Shown: piece by piece, positions 1 to 9,949 of the stretch
Position numbering within the stretch: the first letter of the stretch is position 1
Layout of the letters: every line of letters starts with the position of its first letter
Source of the DNA: Leucogyrophana mollusca
Lineage: Eukaryota; Basidiomycota; Agaricomycetes; Boletales
Assembly (NCBI GenBank): GCA_021014945.1
Contig: MU266424.1
Coordinates: forward strand, 1-64,000
Direction: 5' to 3'
Length of the DNA stretch: 64,000 nt
The notes under the pieces: model-generated
What the model was told of the DNA's origin: nothing
Database searches by the model: none
Seen by the model: the letters and a program-made list of their open reading frames with translations, nothing else
Made by a program: the position numbers and the translations under genes

Positions 1-2554
1 CTCGCTACCAAACACTTTTGGTGCGTGACAGCGGGATGCTGCAAGTTTGTCTAGGCGCTGATTTGAAACAAGCATTTGTGCGAGGGGGGCATTCTTGCTT
101 GACCATCGCCACAGCTGCTTGACTGCTTTGATGTGTTTGGCCTCAGTGATCGATGAGCATAGGCCGTTGGGTGCACCAAAGAGTCGGATAAGGAATCGAT
201 AATGAGTGAGTGAGTGCTGCCGGGGGAGTGAGAAAGTGAAAACAACGCCCGTCGTCTCGAAAATCTTGCGATAGTGGTGAAAACGGTTGAGCGCGTCTTG
301 AATCTCGTCCAGCGTGTCTTCAGTGACGACGTTACGACGCACGAGATAACAAAACTCTAAGAATGCATGAAACGTGCGCACAACGTCGGATGGAACATGG
401 CCTTCGATGGCAGGGATATATACCTTGTCGTGCCTCGTTAGCATAGGAAAATGATACTAAAATGACAACGTACCTTCATGAGCGCCTTTGAGTCGTCGCC
501 TGTCCATTGTTTGAAATTACGGCCTTGGGGAAATCGCCTTATGTTGGAGAAAGACGCAACGGCGGCGATTCTGAAATTCGGTCAGAAATTCGCATTAAAT
601 TAGCAAATGAGATTGACATACCTGCGGTCTATGTCACTCATGATCTCCGCTGCTCGTTTACTGCCATGCGTGGTCTTGAGATATTTTTCGATCCAGTCAA
701 CCAGGTGGTCTTTGAAAGTCCCCTTGATAATTTGATGCAGGAGATCGGGGGACAATAATTCATGGATATCAGCTCGTGGAAAGTCGTTTGTGAAAGGCTG
801 AATTGACGTGTATTAGTGTACCTGCATAATTGGAGCAGCTAATGATAGGAATCTTACAATGAGATCACCAATGATACCGTACTCGTCCCACAGCGTGGCG
901 GAATCCAGTTCGTCAACAAGCATATCGGTATGCTCACGACAGCGGTACAGGCCGCCTTTGTCGAGGTCAGTTCGAAGAGCAAGACATCTGCAAGCACTGT
1001 GAGCTCACGGCGGGTAAAAATGAATCGAGTGTGATACTTACTTTGGGCACCAATTCCGTACTATGCACACAAGCACAACTTGTTCTTCGTAGTCGGCAAT
1101 ATAGGGTCCTAGTCCATAAATAACGCGCCTGAAATGACCATCCCCGAAGCGTACAACTTCGGGTTTGGTCATGGCTGGCTTGAGAGATTGTAGGATTGTC
1201 GACAATGAGGTGTGAAACAGTTTTCGACGAAATATGCGAAAATCATCGTTTCCAGCGTACTGCCGAGAAGCTATCATAATTATCAGAAACAATTCCAGAT
1301 ATAAAGTGGAGTCACATACTTTTTGGTATAGCGAGGAAACCGATAACGGCGACAGCGTCACGGTGCGCTCGACGAACGTTGTTGTGGACATTGCCAATGG
1401 ATGCATAAAGGGGATAATATTCGTTATTTCCCGTGGCTACTGACACAGTCGTCTTGTCGCTCTCGAGGATCACAGGAACAAAAGTTGAACCGTGCGTCTC
1501 TGGATCTTTTGAGATTTCGTCCTGAGTATTGTTCGGGTCAACCAAATCCACGAGAATCAAGTGAGCACTCACCGCCTGTTGCCACGCCCAATCTCCGGAC
1601 ATAAAGTCCTTCCATTGGCGCTTGTCATTGGACGCGTTATACTCCCGAAACGGTGTGAAGTCCATCTCGTCCTTATAGTCGGGGTTTGACAGCATATTTT
1701 GAATGACTCTGTGAGGGTTTCTGAAGCAAACCTCGAATTCGTCATTCATCCATGGTGGGACGTCGTTCTCAGGGCGCTCTCCTGTGTATCGAACCGAGAA
1801 TGTTTCCCAAGCAACGTCGCCGAGCGGAGTGCTGTCAATGACCTTGTAAAAGTCGTGATGGTCCGCAAATGGAGGCACGTCATCGTGCTTCGCTAACGTG
1901 GCTGCCCACAGATCGAAGAGAACGTCCATACTGCTGGTGGACATGTGACTACGCTTGAACAATAACTCGGCCAACTCAAACTCGATTCTGTTGCGGTATG
2001 GAGTCCAGTCGTCGGGGGACTTCTCGGGTGCAGGGGGCGGCGGACTTCTCGGGTGCAGGGGGCGGCGGACTATTTGGCGGTAGAAGCACACCAGCGGCTG
2101 TGCATGGCTGTCCTGTAATGAGTGTCAGAAAACGTCAAATTTGCAGATATAAAGTCAACTTACCGTTAAGATATGGGTGGTATGTTCGATACAAATGCTT
2201 ACTTGCATCTACGAACTCTGCGTCCGGGCCGTCTGAACTTTGATCCGTCCGCGTGGAATCATAGCGTGCGTGATGTGGGTAGTCGCGCTGTGGTGAAAAT
2301 TGAGGGGGAGAGATTGGGGGTGGTGGTGATAGTGGTGGTGGTGTTGGTTGAGTTGGCAGAGAGGGCCGAGTGTTGTGTGAAGGTTGCTGTGCTGCAGGGG
2401 GGACCGGAGAGTAATCCGGATGCGCAGTGTGCATATGTTGGGTGAGACCTGAGCGATTGTGTAGCCATCGCGTGCATGTTGGATACCGACACGGAAATCG
2501 AAGTGTGCTGTGATCTCGACGGCCGCTGTGACTGTGGGGTAAAATTTGGACCAT
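1..2554 (-). pseudogene. Plavaka-type (KDZ superfamily) DNA transposase, frameshifted, runs off the window
   Basis: The protein starts at the ATG at 2554 with a C2H2 finger (Cys-x4-Cys, then His-x4-His in FPCRYPTC...HMHTAH), then a Pro-rich linker, then the block beginning DDWTPYRNRIEFELAELL and continuing through VPPWMNDEF. This is the layout and signature of agaricomycete Plavaka transposases, which belong to the KDZ (Kyakuja-Dileera-Zisupton) superfamily and move by cut and paste. Several short introns interrupt it, for example a donor at about 2165. The C-terminal part near 60-250 still reads FSLPRQHSLTHYRFLIRLFG in one frame; the end lies beyond position 1. A perfect 25-bp tandem duplication at 2017-2066 shifts the frame just before DDWTPY, so this copy is probably dead. 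It is divergent to the companion gene that starts at 2792. Confidence 0.85.
2017..2066. repeat. Perfect 25-bp tandem duplication that breaks the transposase frame
   Basis: Two identical units lie head to tail at 2017-2041 and 2042-2066, each starting GGACTTCTCGGG on the plus strand. With one unit, exon 1 of the transposase (ending at LNG) runs in frame through the Pro-rich linker into DDWTPY. With two units the frame is shifted by one base. The duplication is perfect, so it is probably recent. Confidence 0.85.
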
Positions 2555-2669
2555 TGGAGTGAAGGTAACCACGGGAATATGAATGCGAAAATCGCGCGGA
2601 GTCAGCTGGGTGTATGGAAGGGCGGTGTCAAGGGTCGACCTATTGCTTGGATTAAGCTCTTCGGCTGCA

Positions 2670-2675
2670 TATAAA
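2670..2675 (+). promoter_or_regulatory. TATA-like box of the transposon companion gene
   Basis: TATAAA lies 117 bases before the ATG at 2792, inside the 237-bp divergent space shared with the transposase. The position fits a core promoter of the plus-strand gene. No matching box is obvious for the minus-strand gene. Confidence 0.35.
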
Positions 2676-2791
2676 TTTTGAGAATGGAGCTAAACAAACA
2701 GAACTTACACCTTAGTCGCTCTTTACTGCTGTCGCTCTCTATCACAAGCTCCCAGTACACTACCTTTTACCCCCTTGACCTCAATAGTAAC

Positions 2792-5442
2792 ATGGCTGAG
2801 CGTATGCAGACTCGTCCTAAAAACGCGACTCAGCGTCCTGGTCTCCTTCTCCTCGAGGCCCAAGCCCAGCAGAACCCAGTGAAAAGACGTACCAAAGCGG
2901 AAAAGGCTGCCGACGACCAACGCGAGAAAGAGGCCAAGGAGGCCAAGGAAGCGGCTGTCCAAGACAGCTACAAGCGTATTGCTGTGCTTCAAGAGCAGAT
3001 GCAGGCTGCACAGCAGAGCGCGCATGCTGACGCACCCAAGGCAAGACGCCCGCGAACACGCCAGGCAAAGGCTGTCGATGGCGATACAGTGGCCGAGAAC
3101 ACCACTGCGAAAGGTGGGCGAAAGGGCCGTCAAGACCAGTCGAAGGGCAGACCTGCTGCTGATGTCGCCCAGCCTGCGAGCGACGATGAGGTGGAGATGC
3201 CTGCATCTCCGAAGTTGAAGGTGAAGAAAGCATTGAAAACAGCTGTCCGTGACGCCATCGAGGCTGTCACCAACGTTGTTGATGGGATTTCTTCCAAGCC
3301 ACGTGATTCTGATAGGAATTCTGATGCGTGAGTCCATCTTTTGGTTCTTCCCATCAATGAAAATCCATCTCACTGAAACCGCCCTTTTTTTTTTCAATCT
3401 CACTCACGATGCTACAAGCCCTGCGCCCGCACACCTGAAGTTCCAGCTTGCTGGACGCATCAACGGATGGGGCGCTGGTATTCCTGCCAGCGGCGTTAAG
3501 GCGTCGTCCAAGAATGCAAGGTCCTCGACCTCAACTTCTTCGTCCATTCCACCCTCTACGTCTTCTTCAGCTTCGTCGGCCACCTCTGTGCTCTCAAGAG
3601 GTTCAACCATCAGCACGTGCCCACCACCACCGACTCCTTTAAACTCTCCTACGGTTAACAGCGACTTTGTTGTCTCGGGCTTATCGGGACCATTTGACGA
3701 TGATACAGATGAAGCCATGGAGCGTGAAGCAGCTATTATTCGTGCTTGGAAAGGAAAAGAAGTTTCAGTGAGTTTTCCCTCTCCTCGAATGGCTCACTTA
3801 CTGACATTGTCTCAGCGTGTTCAGGTCACCGTCGACAACGGTCTGGTTGGCCTCATGGATGAAGAAGTTACCGTGGACGGCGTAGACCAATTCCCCAAGG
3901 TCGAGGACAACAATATTGTCATGTCCTCAGATATTGAGGCAGACGACGTCGACCTCACACCTCCACCTTCTACTCAACTTCCTCGCTCCAGCGCTGTCAG
4001 TTTGAAGCGTAAGCGCACCGATCCCATTGACTCCGATTCAGAAGTGGAGATCACGGAGAACGTCGATGACTTCAAGGCCGTAGTCGACGCCGGGCCTCTG
4101 CCACGGCGTGTCACCACTTCTGTACGTTAATCCTTGTTAATATTTGATCGAGCTTGTATTAACCTCCAGTAATTAGACCGATGTTTCTGTTGCGATGAAA
4201 GCTCCCACTGCAAAGCGCCTCAAGGTCAACCTTTCTACAATTGCCAATAACGGGAGCAACTCCTCCATCAACACTGATGCAAGTGCTGCGTCTCTTGACT
4301 CCAGTGTTCCCTCTGTCAACGTGAGTGCCCCGTCTGTCAGCGTGAGTGGTGCCTCTACTGACGCAAGCTCTGCTAATATTATGCACTATCGTAACGTTAC
4401 AGGCATTCACTTCGGCTCCAGTGGGCCCCACAAGTGTCCCTACAACCCCTCCGACTGTCACCCTGCCTCGTTCGCAGTATCGCATGAGACATCTTCCCGA
4501 AGGTTGCCAAGCCTTTGGCAAGTGGAGTGGAGAATTTATTCCCACTCTCATCCTTAGCGTTGGGGATGAGGACGAGGTTTGGAACCTCGACGACAACAGC
4601 CTTCGCACCAAGTTACAAGCTATATGGGATACCGTTTACGGAAAGCGCATCCCTCATACCGTTACCACCGACGGGCCCGTCATTGCATTAGTACGTACCC
4701 AAGCCAACATTGATTGTGAATGCTTAATTCACAACGCCTCTTAGGCTCTTCAGCGGCTCTCGGAGTGGCGTAACAGCATGAGCTCAATTGCTCTTGTTGT
4801 CCTCGCAAATTTCTTGAGCTCGCAGGAAGACGCCGAGACCGACGCCGACCGTCAAGACCTTGCGTTAAGCTTACTTCACAGATATGGTTTCCTGTATGAG
4901 AAGATCACCGAAGATGGATCCTACCTGCGGCCGTATCACTCGGATCTGATCATTCAAGTGCTCGCGCACCACATGTGTGCTGTTTGGGGCTTCGCTAACG
5001 TCCGGGAACTGAACACAGAGTCGCTGCAAGCAAAGGGCGCCATCAGCCTTGCCACTGCCGCAGTATATCATTTCATTTTATAACATATTTGCACAATAAC
5101 TGATTGTCTTTGGCTTAGATGGAACGGGCGCTGAAGCTGTTCGCAGACGGTGACATTCTTTTGGGCGACATCGACGTGAACAGCAAGGGGAAGCTCGCGA
5201 AAACCCCCCACAAGCACAACAAGTCCACGGGGAAAGAGAGCAGTGCCCTGCTTGCGTTTTCGGAGGCCAACTGGGGTTCCGCGACTCGAGCTTACATGAA
5301 ATCTATCAATCGCCACGGTGAGGAGCTCATCAGCGCTGTTTCAGAGCTTGCACGCAACATTACCTTGAAGAGGTGCGGGGTATCGACCCGGAACGCCCCA
5401 GTGATCGAGGACGACTCTGCAGATGAGCGCGCATTCATCTAG
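2792..5442 (+). CDS. Plavaka-associated companion protein (function unknown)
   Basis: The start is the ATG at 2792 (MAERMQTRPKNATQRPG). The protein has a Lys/Ala/Glu-rich N-terminal helix region, a long Ser/Pro-rich disordered middle with an NLS-like KRKRTD, and a folded C-terminal part containing SQYRMRHLPEGCQAF, LQRLSEWRNSM, YLRPYHSDLIIQVLAHH and a closing FSEANWGSATRAYMKSIN. Introns are short and GT-AG, for example 3328-3418. I recall proteins of this layout next to many Plavaka transposases in mushrooms; no function is established to my knowledge. Sharing a 237-bp divergent promoter with the transposase supports a transposon origin. It could act in DNA binding or target choice, but that is only inference. 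Unlike the transposase, it shows no clear break. Confidence 0.7.
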
Positions 5443-6000
5443 GTGACAGTGTTGTTCATTTTTCGTCTTTGATTCATCACTAACATTTGATCATTACGAT
5501 ACTAGGTGACTAGTCCATCCGCTGCGCGTCACTCCGAGCGCTTCCCGTCACGAGTTAATTGCCTGCACCACATTCCTCTCGAGTCGCGATATCCCAGCCT
5601 CCTCGCCTTGGCGTTCACTGCTGCTATCTCACTATTATCTCCTAATTCGATCCTTTTTGTCTCTTGCTCCAGCTTCCCGACCCGCTTTTCTACGCTTGCC
5701 CGCTCTTTTACCTTCTTTTTTTGCACTTTCCCGTCCTTCCTGGCCCCTTAATTTCTCTTGTTCTTGCACTTATCACTCTTGCCGTGACACTTGCGTACTT
5801 GAAATACAGTCCGCCTCGTTCTTCCCCTTAAATAAGTGTGACTGAAAGTAAAAAAAAAGCTACATTAAGTGGAAACATGTAGACGAATCTACTTGTTTTC
5901 ACTTGCCGCAAGTGAATGCCTCCTTGTTGACGCGGTCCTTTCGGCGTCCTTGGACATTACTTGTTTTGGGGAAAAGCTGCCGCAAGGGAAATTAAGCAGT
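5443..6000. other. Pyrimidine-rich tail and short palindromes, candidate right end of the Plavaka element
   Basis: After the companion gene comes a T/C-rich stretch (5560-5760) and then several short CACTTGC / GCAAGTG words. One is a 15-base palindrome near 5900, CACTTGC-C-GCAAGTG. KDZ elements have CACT-like terminal inverted repeats, so the element may end here. The left end lies outside the window, so the terminal repeats cannot be paired. Confidence 0.3.
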
Positions 6001-6017
6001 TTCGGACTTTACTGATG

Positions 6018-6705
6018 ATCAGACACCGTGCCGTAAGTCAGTGCAGATCGTTACGAGGTTGCGCCCTTCGCTCGCCTAGCTAAGGCACGTAGCTGACTAT
6101 GACGCCACGCCCTCCACGGGTGCACAACCCAACAAGCGCGAAAACCGCCCGGGCTCCCAGTCGGATTTCCCGCCAGTCTGGCTGCGCACTTGGACGGGCA
6201 GGCTAGTTTCTCGCTTGCGTCCCGGGGAAATCGGGTGCGAGGTGGTCTATGGACGCCATCCGCAAGAGCGAACTATGGACGCCATCCGCAGTGTGCAAAA
6301 CCTGACGGTCACCGATGGCTACAGCGGATTTCTTGGCCAATCTGGCTACACACTTGTTATCGGGGGCTGCTTTCTTGTTCGTGTGGTGGGGGAAATTGGG
6401 TGTGATGGCACTGGGGTGAATTTGATGAAGTTCCGGGGCGACTCAAGGAAGGGGTACTTGATCGTTCGAGTCTGATGCTGACAGGGACCGCAGCGCAGAT
6501 CCAAGCAGTCGCAGACCGCCAAATTCGGAATCCGGCCTGCTTTAATAACAACCTCGAAGCTCAAGTCTGCGATAGCCGCTGCAGGAGATTGCTGAAAAGC
6601 TATACCCATAACCCAATTACGGGGCTAGGCACACGACATTCAGGGATTGACATGTGCACAGGTGCAGACCCACCCGTCTTGCCGACCCGATCGAGTTGTC
6701 TCTGC
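6018..6705 (+). repeat. Dispersed repeat family 1, copy 1
   Basis: This stretch is clearly similar to 16985-17472 in the same orientation. Shared words include GACGCCACG, CAGGCTAGTTTCTCGCTTG and GGGGCTAGGCACACGACATT. Copy 1 holds about 200 extra bases (about 6250-6450), including two direct copies of CTATGGACGCCATCCGCA. It codes for nothing recognisable; overlapping open frames on both strands are side effects of its high GC content. A decayed mobile element is the simplest reading. Confidence 0.6.
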
Positions 6706-7027
6706 TGCACCACAAACAACTGTGTTCGCGGGTTTTCAGGCCGGCTCGGGGTCTGTGTTGGTGCTTCAGAGGTGGCGGTGGGGGCAGGTGCGTCGTTCTG
6801 GGATTCGGTGCGTACGGAGTGCGCAAAGGGGAATGTTTGGACTTCGGATGTGGAGGTGGAGATGGTGTCGGTTTGCACCTCCGAGGCGCCAGTGGGGGGG
6901 GGTGTGCTGCACAGACACGTCGCAGTACTCTTTCGTCTCTTTCACACCCCCCTCTTCCTTGTCTCCCATCCTCCACCCCGCGGCGCCAATCTTCCCTGTC
7001 ATCTCATCCATATCATACCGTATCTGA

Positions 7028-7440
7028 TTGATTGAGCAGCGCGTCCGCCTGCTGCACAACTACGGCATGCGCGCGGCGCCCCTCGTATTGCTCGTACTTG
7101 CAATCCCACTTGGCGGCCTCGAGCGTGTGGAGGGCGGCGGAATCGCCGTAGTATTTGATGAACGCGTTGCGCCAGCGGAGGCGGTAGCACTCGGATTCGG
7201 CTGTGGGATGGGGTCAGTGCATGGGGAGGGGGGAGGAGAAGGAGGACGTACCGCATTGTTCCCGTTACTGCTTCTGCGGGCTCAGGTACGACGCGCGCAC
7301 CTTCTTGAGGCCCTTCTGCAGGCGACACGGGGGTCTGCCACAGTGTGTTCCTGCTTACGCTGCCCCTCCTTGGTCTGCTTCCCGCTGGAATTGCGACTGA
7401 GCTTGGGATTGCTGCACCTCGAAGCGGGGCGTTTGTCGAC
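7028..7440 (-). pseudogene. Relic of a small protein gene, two stops
   Basis: Read on the minus strand, the 3' exon gives ESECYRLRWRNAFIKYYG followed by AALHTLEAAKWDCKYEQYEG and ends at LLNQSDTV. It looks like a real conserved domain but I cannot name it. The upstream exon gives FEVQQSQAQSQFQRE and then HCGRPPCRLQKGLKKVRASY, but it is broken by two in-frame TAA codons. A donor-like GTACGTCC separates the two exons. Sitting in repeat-rich DNA, it is best read as a dead copy of a host gene. Confidence 0.45.
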
Positions 7441-7724
7441 ATGATAAAAAATGATGGATAACTAAGACAAGCAGAGATGGAACGTGATCAGTTCAACAAA
7501 TGTCCTCTGAGCTCCCGTTCCGCAGACCAAGGTCGGCCCTTCGTAGTTGGGGCTCAGGAAGACATGTTGTTGACGCATAGTGCAGATATTAGGACGGACG
7601 GGGTCAGAAGAAAAAAGCACCGTGGAGCATAAGGTCCTTACACTTGCCGGGGTCCGCCGGCATGTCTGGTCGTATAATTCCGCGTTTTGGAGCAGATCGG
7701 TCCGGCTTTCCGAGGGCATCCAAT

Positions 7725-8310
7725 TCGCTGGGAGAGACTCTCTGGAGATTCTCTCGAGACAATTGATCATGAGAGACTGTCTCTCAATTGTCTCCAGAGT
7801 CTCCAGATTGTGTTCCGAGAGATGCCACCGGTTCCAGGACATAATTCCCACGATCGGTTAGACCCACTGCTCAACGTCGACGACAGTGAGTGAAGCCATT
7901 TTCTGGTGTGCAGGTGCTCAGAATCGTGCACGGGTGGTGAGAGTCCCTCGGCGCTGGCGTCCACACAACGATGTGAGGAAAATTTTAGCTAGTGTTTACT
8001 CAGAATTAAAAACTGTTTCCATATTTTTTACATTCTAAATGTAGCTAAACAGCGACGGAATGCAGTCGAGCCTACTGCGACAATAGCTTAACATGCCCGA
8101 TGGGCGTTATTGTCAAGGGATACGACGTCGACGCTGGCGCGCTAGCCACGTAACGCGCAAAGATGCCGAAAATTGCCGAAAACTCGGGAAGGCGGCAACT
8201 CGGAGGAGTCTACCCGAGTCTCCAGAAATGACCGAAATTGTCTCTCGGAGTCTCCAGATTGTCTCCCTGGAGATCTCCAGAGAGTCTCCCCAGCGGATTC
8301 GAACCTCTGG
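7725..8310. repeat. GTCTCCAGA-rich repeat clusters
   Basis: Two clusters (about 7735-7825 and 8215-8310) are built from imperfect, mutually inverted words of the GAGACTCTCTGGAGA / TCTCCAGATTGTCTC type. Next to the second cluster, at 8296-8306, stands GGATTCGAACC, the reverse complement of the tRNA B-box GGTTCGAATCC. Overlapping ORFs here (repeated Leu-Glu-Thr on one strand) are products of the repeats, not genes. Confidence 0.5.
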
Positions 8311-8319
8311 GCTTTCCAT

Positions 8320-9680
8320 ACCGCTAATATTGGTGTTTCATTCCGGTGGCTGCTCGAACGCGTCGATATTACCTTCCACCCCACAACTCGAGACGGTCAA
8401 TTTCACCTGCAGAAACCCTTCTCACGCATGTTCTTTCTCGCTCCTCCTCAATGCTTTCGAGAGAAATACCCTCCTCGCAGGCCACTCAAACATCGACGTC
8501 GCCCTTAGGGGTACTGCGCCGCCGAGGGCGCAGAGCTCGCCCGCGCAGCAGCGCCGCCCAGACGATCTAGCCGAGTTTAGAAGTGTGTTCATCTACGTGC
8601 GTTGACTTCTAGTGGCTGATGGGTACAGTACTAAGAAGGAACGACTATCTTCATTCGAAACTTTGGTCTGCCTACGGGAGACTAGTACAGTACTTGTATC
8701 TCGTGGAGAAACTGGGGAACGAAGGTGACACGATCCCGCTCGTGTCCTATACGACGACAATGACGAAGAGGAGGAGGATGTGCCGACTCAGACTGCCGGT
8801 ATCCGCCCTTTGTACCGCACACGCCAGACCACCTCCCGCCCTTCCCAGACGCTGCCTCCCAGCCAGACGCAGACCCCGTCACCTATCGTCACCCACACCC
8901 ACCACCCAGCCCGCCGTTCTCGCCACGTATTACCACATCCTCACCCACCCCGCCCGCGCCTGTCCCCGGGAACCCCCTCACAAAACCGCCCTTGCCCTCC
9001 TCTCGCAGGTGCAGGATCTCCCCAGCCAGCAGGACTCGATGATCCCGGAGCTTGCGAGGGGGTGTTTCCAGTGGGTATCGCTTTGCTTCTTGCCTTGCTT
9101 TGTTTCTTACATCTAGCTTAATTGCATCCCGCCTTTCGCTCTGTTTCCTGCCTTTCGCTTTATTCCTTGCTTTTTACTCTGTTTCCTTCCTCTCGCTTTG
9201 TTCCTTGACCACACAGACGAACTAACACTTCCCTCCCAGCCCTCCGTCCACACACACCCCACGCCCCCGCGCCGCGGAAGGTACCCAGGTACATAGCGCG
9301 CGGGTCTTGTGCTCAACGGGCGGCGTATCATGATCTTGGTCCGTGCAAGTTAGGTGTTGTAATCGGCAGCCTGCATGAGTATTGATATTCAGTGAGGCTT
9401 GAGACTTGGATATAATTTTATGCTCGCTGCGGCCAACGATCGTCTTCCTTCTATATGGTCTGCCTCCGGGAGACTGGCCTGGGGTCTGTTCAAACTTTCC
9501 TCATCGCAAACGGGGAACATCACAGCACCGACGTTGTACATAACGACTAACGAGGCGACGCCGAACTCACGATGGACCCCGCACAAACCCGGGGACCACG
9601 ACAATGACAGGGCAGGCAGACGTCCCGCATGAAGAATGCTCGATTTTATCCGAGGCCAAGCGTGCATGGATTTCAGGTGA
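8320..9680. other. Gene-free, repeat-derived stretch
   Basis: No supported gene is seen here. The open frames are Pro/Arg/Ser-rich, occur on both strands at once and lack matching splice signals. The words GGTCTGCCTACGGGAGACT (near 8667) and GGTCTGCCTCCGGGAGACT (near 9457) suggest two diverged copies of one repeat. A C-rich tract lies at about 8880-9000. Confidence 0.4.
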
Positions 9681-9689
9681 GACTGAAGC

Positions 9690-9940
9690 TGGGGTTCCTA
9701 ACTGCATGCCTTTCATATCGACCGCTGCTGTCTAGCAGCGTCAGTTTCGTGCGTCCAAGTGCCAATACTTCAAACATCGGAATAGTATCAGCGTCCTGCA
9801 CCTCAATCGAATTGTCGCGGGGTTGACGCCGCAAAGCCAAGGAACGGTCGTTATGTATCACGATTGCACACCACCTGGGTCCAGCACAGGCCTGGTGTAT
9901 CGTGGTGGGCGCTCACAAGCACTCGGGGAGTGTACATCAT
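9690..9940 (+). repeat. Dispersed repeat family 2, copy 1
   Basis: This stretch matches 16675-16920 in the same orientation. Shared words include CTGCATGCCTTTC/CCGCATGCCTTTC, ATCAGCGTCCTGC, GGTTGACG and GATTGCACACCACC. The two copies differ at roughly one base in five to seven by eye, so they are old. No coding capacity is seen. Confidence 0.6.
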
Positions 9941-9949
9941 AGGACCGGA

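Noticed and set aside
2173..2445. Val-rich plus-strand frame
   Set aside because: It is the antisense shadow of the Pro/Thr-rich linker of the transposase.
6475..7060. Overlapping long frames on both strands (Cys/Val/Gly-rich and Pro/His-rich)
   Set aside because: They overlap in five frames at once, follow GC-rich repeat DNA and have no domain or matching splice signals.
8296..8306. tRNA gene on the minus strand at the B-box match
   Set aside because: Only the T-loop fits; the T-stem has a mismatch, and no acceptor stem, D-arm or anticodon arm can be folded around it.
8619..9121. Pro/Arg-rich plus-strand frames
   Set aside because: Low complexity from a C-rich tract, no start context or introns, and no conservation visible.
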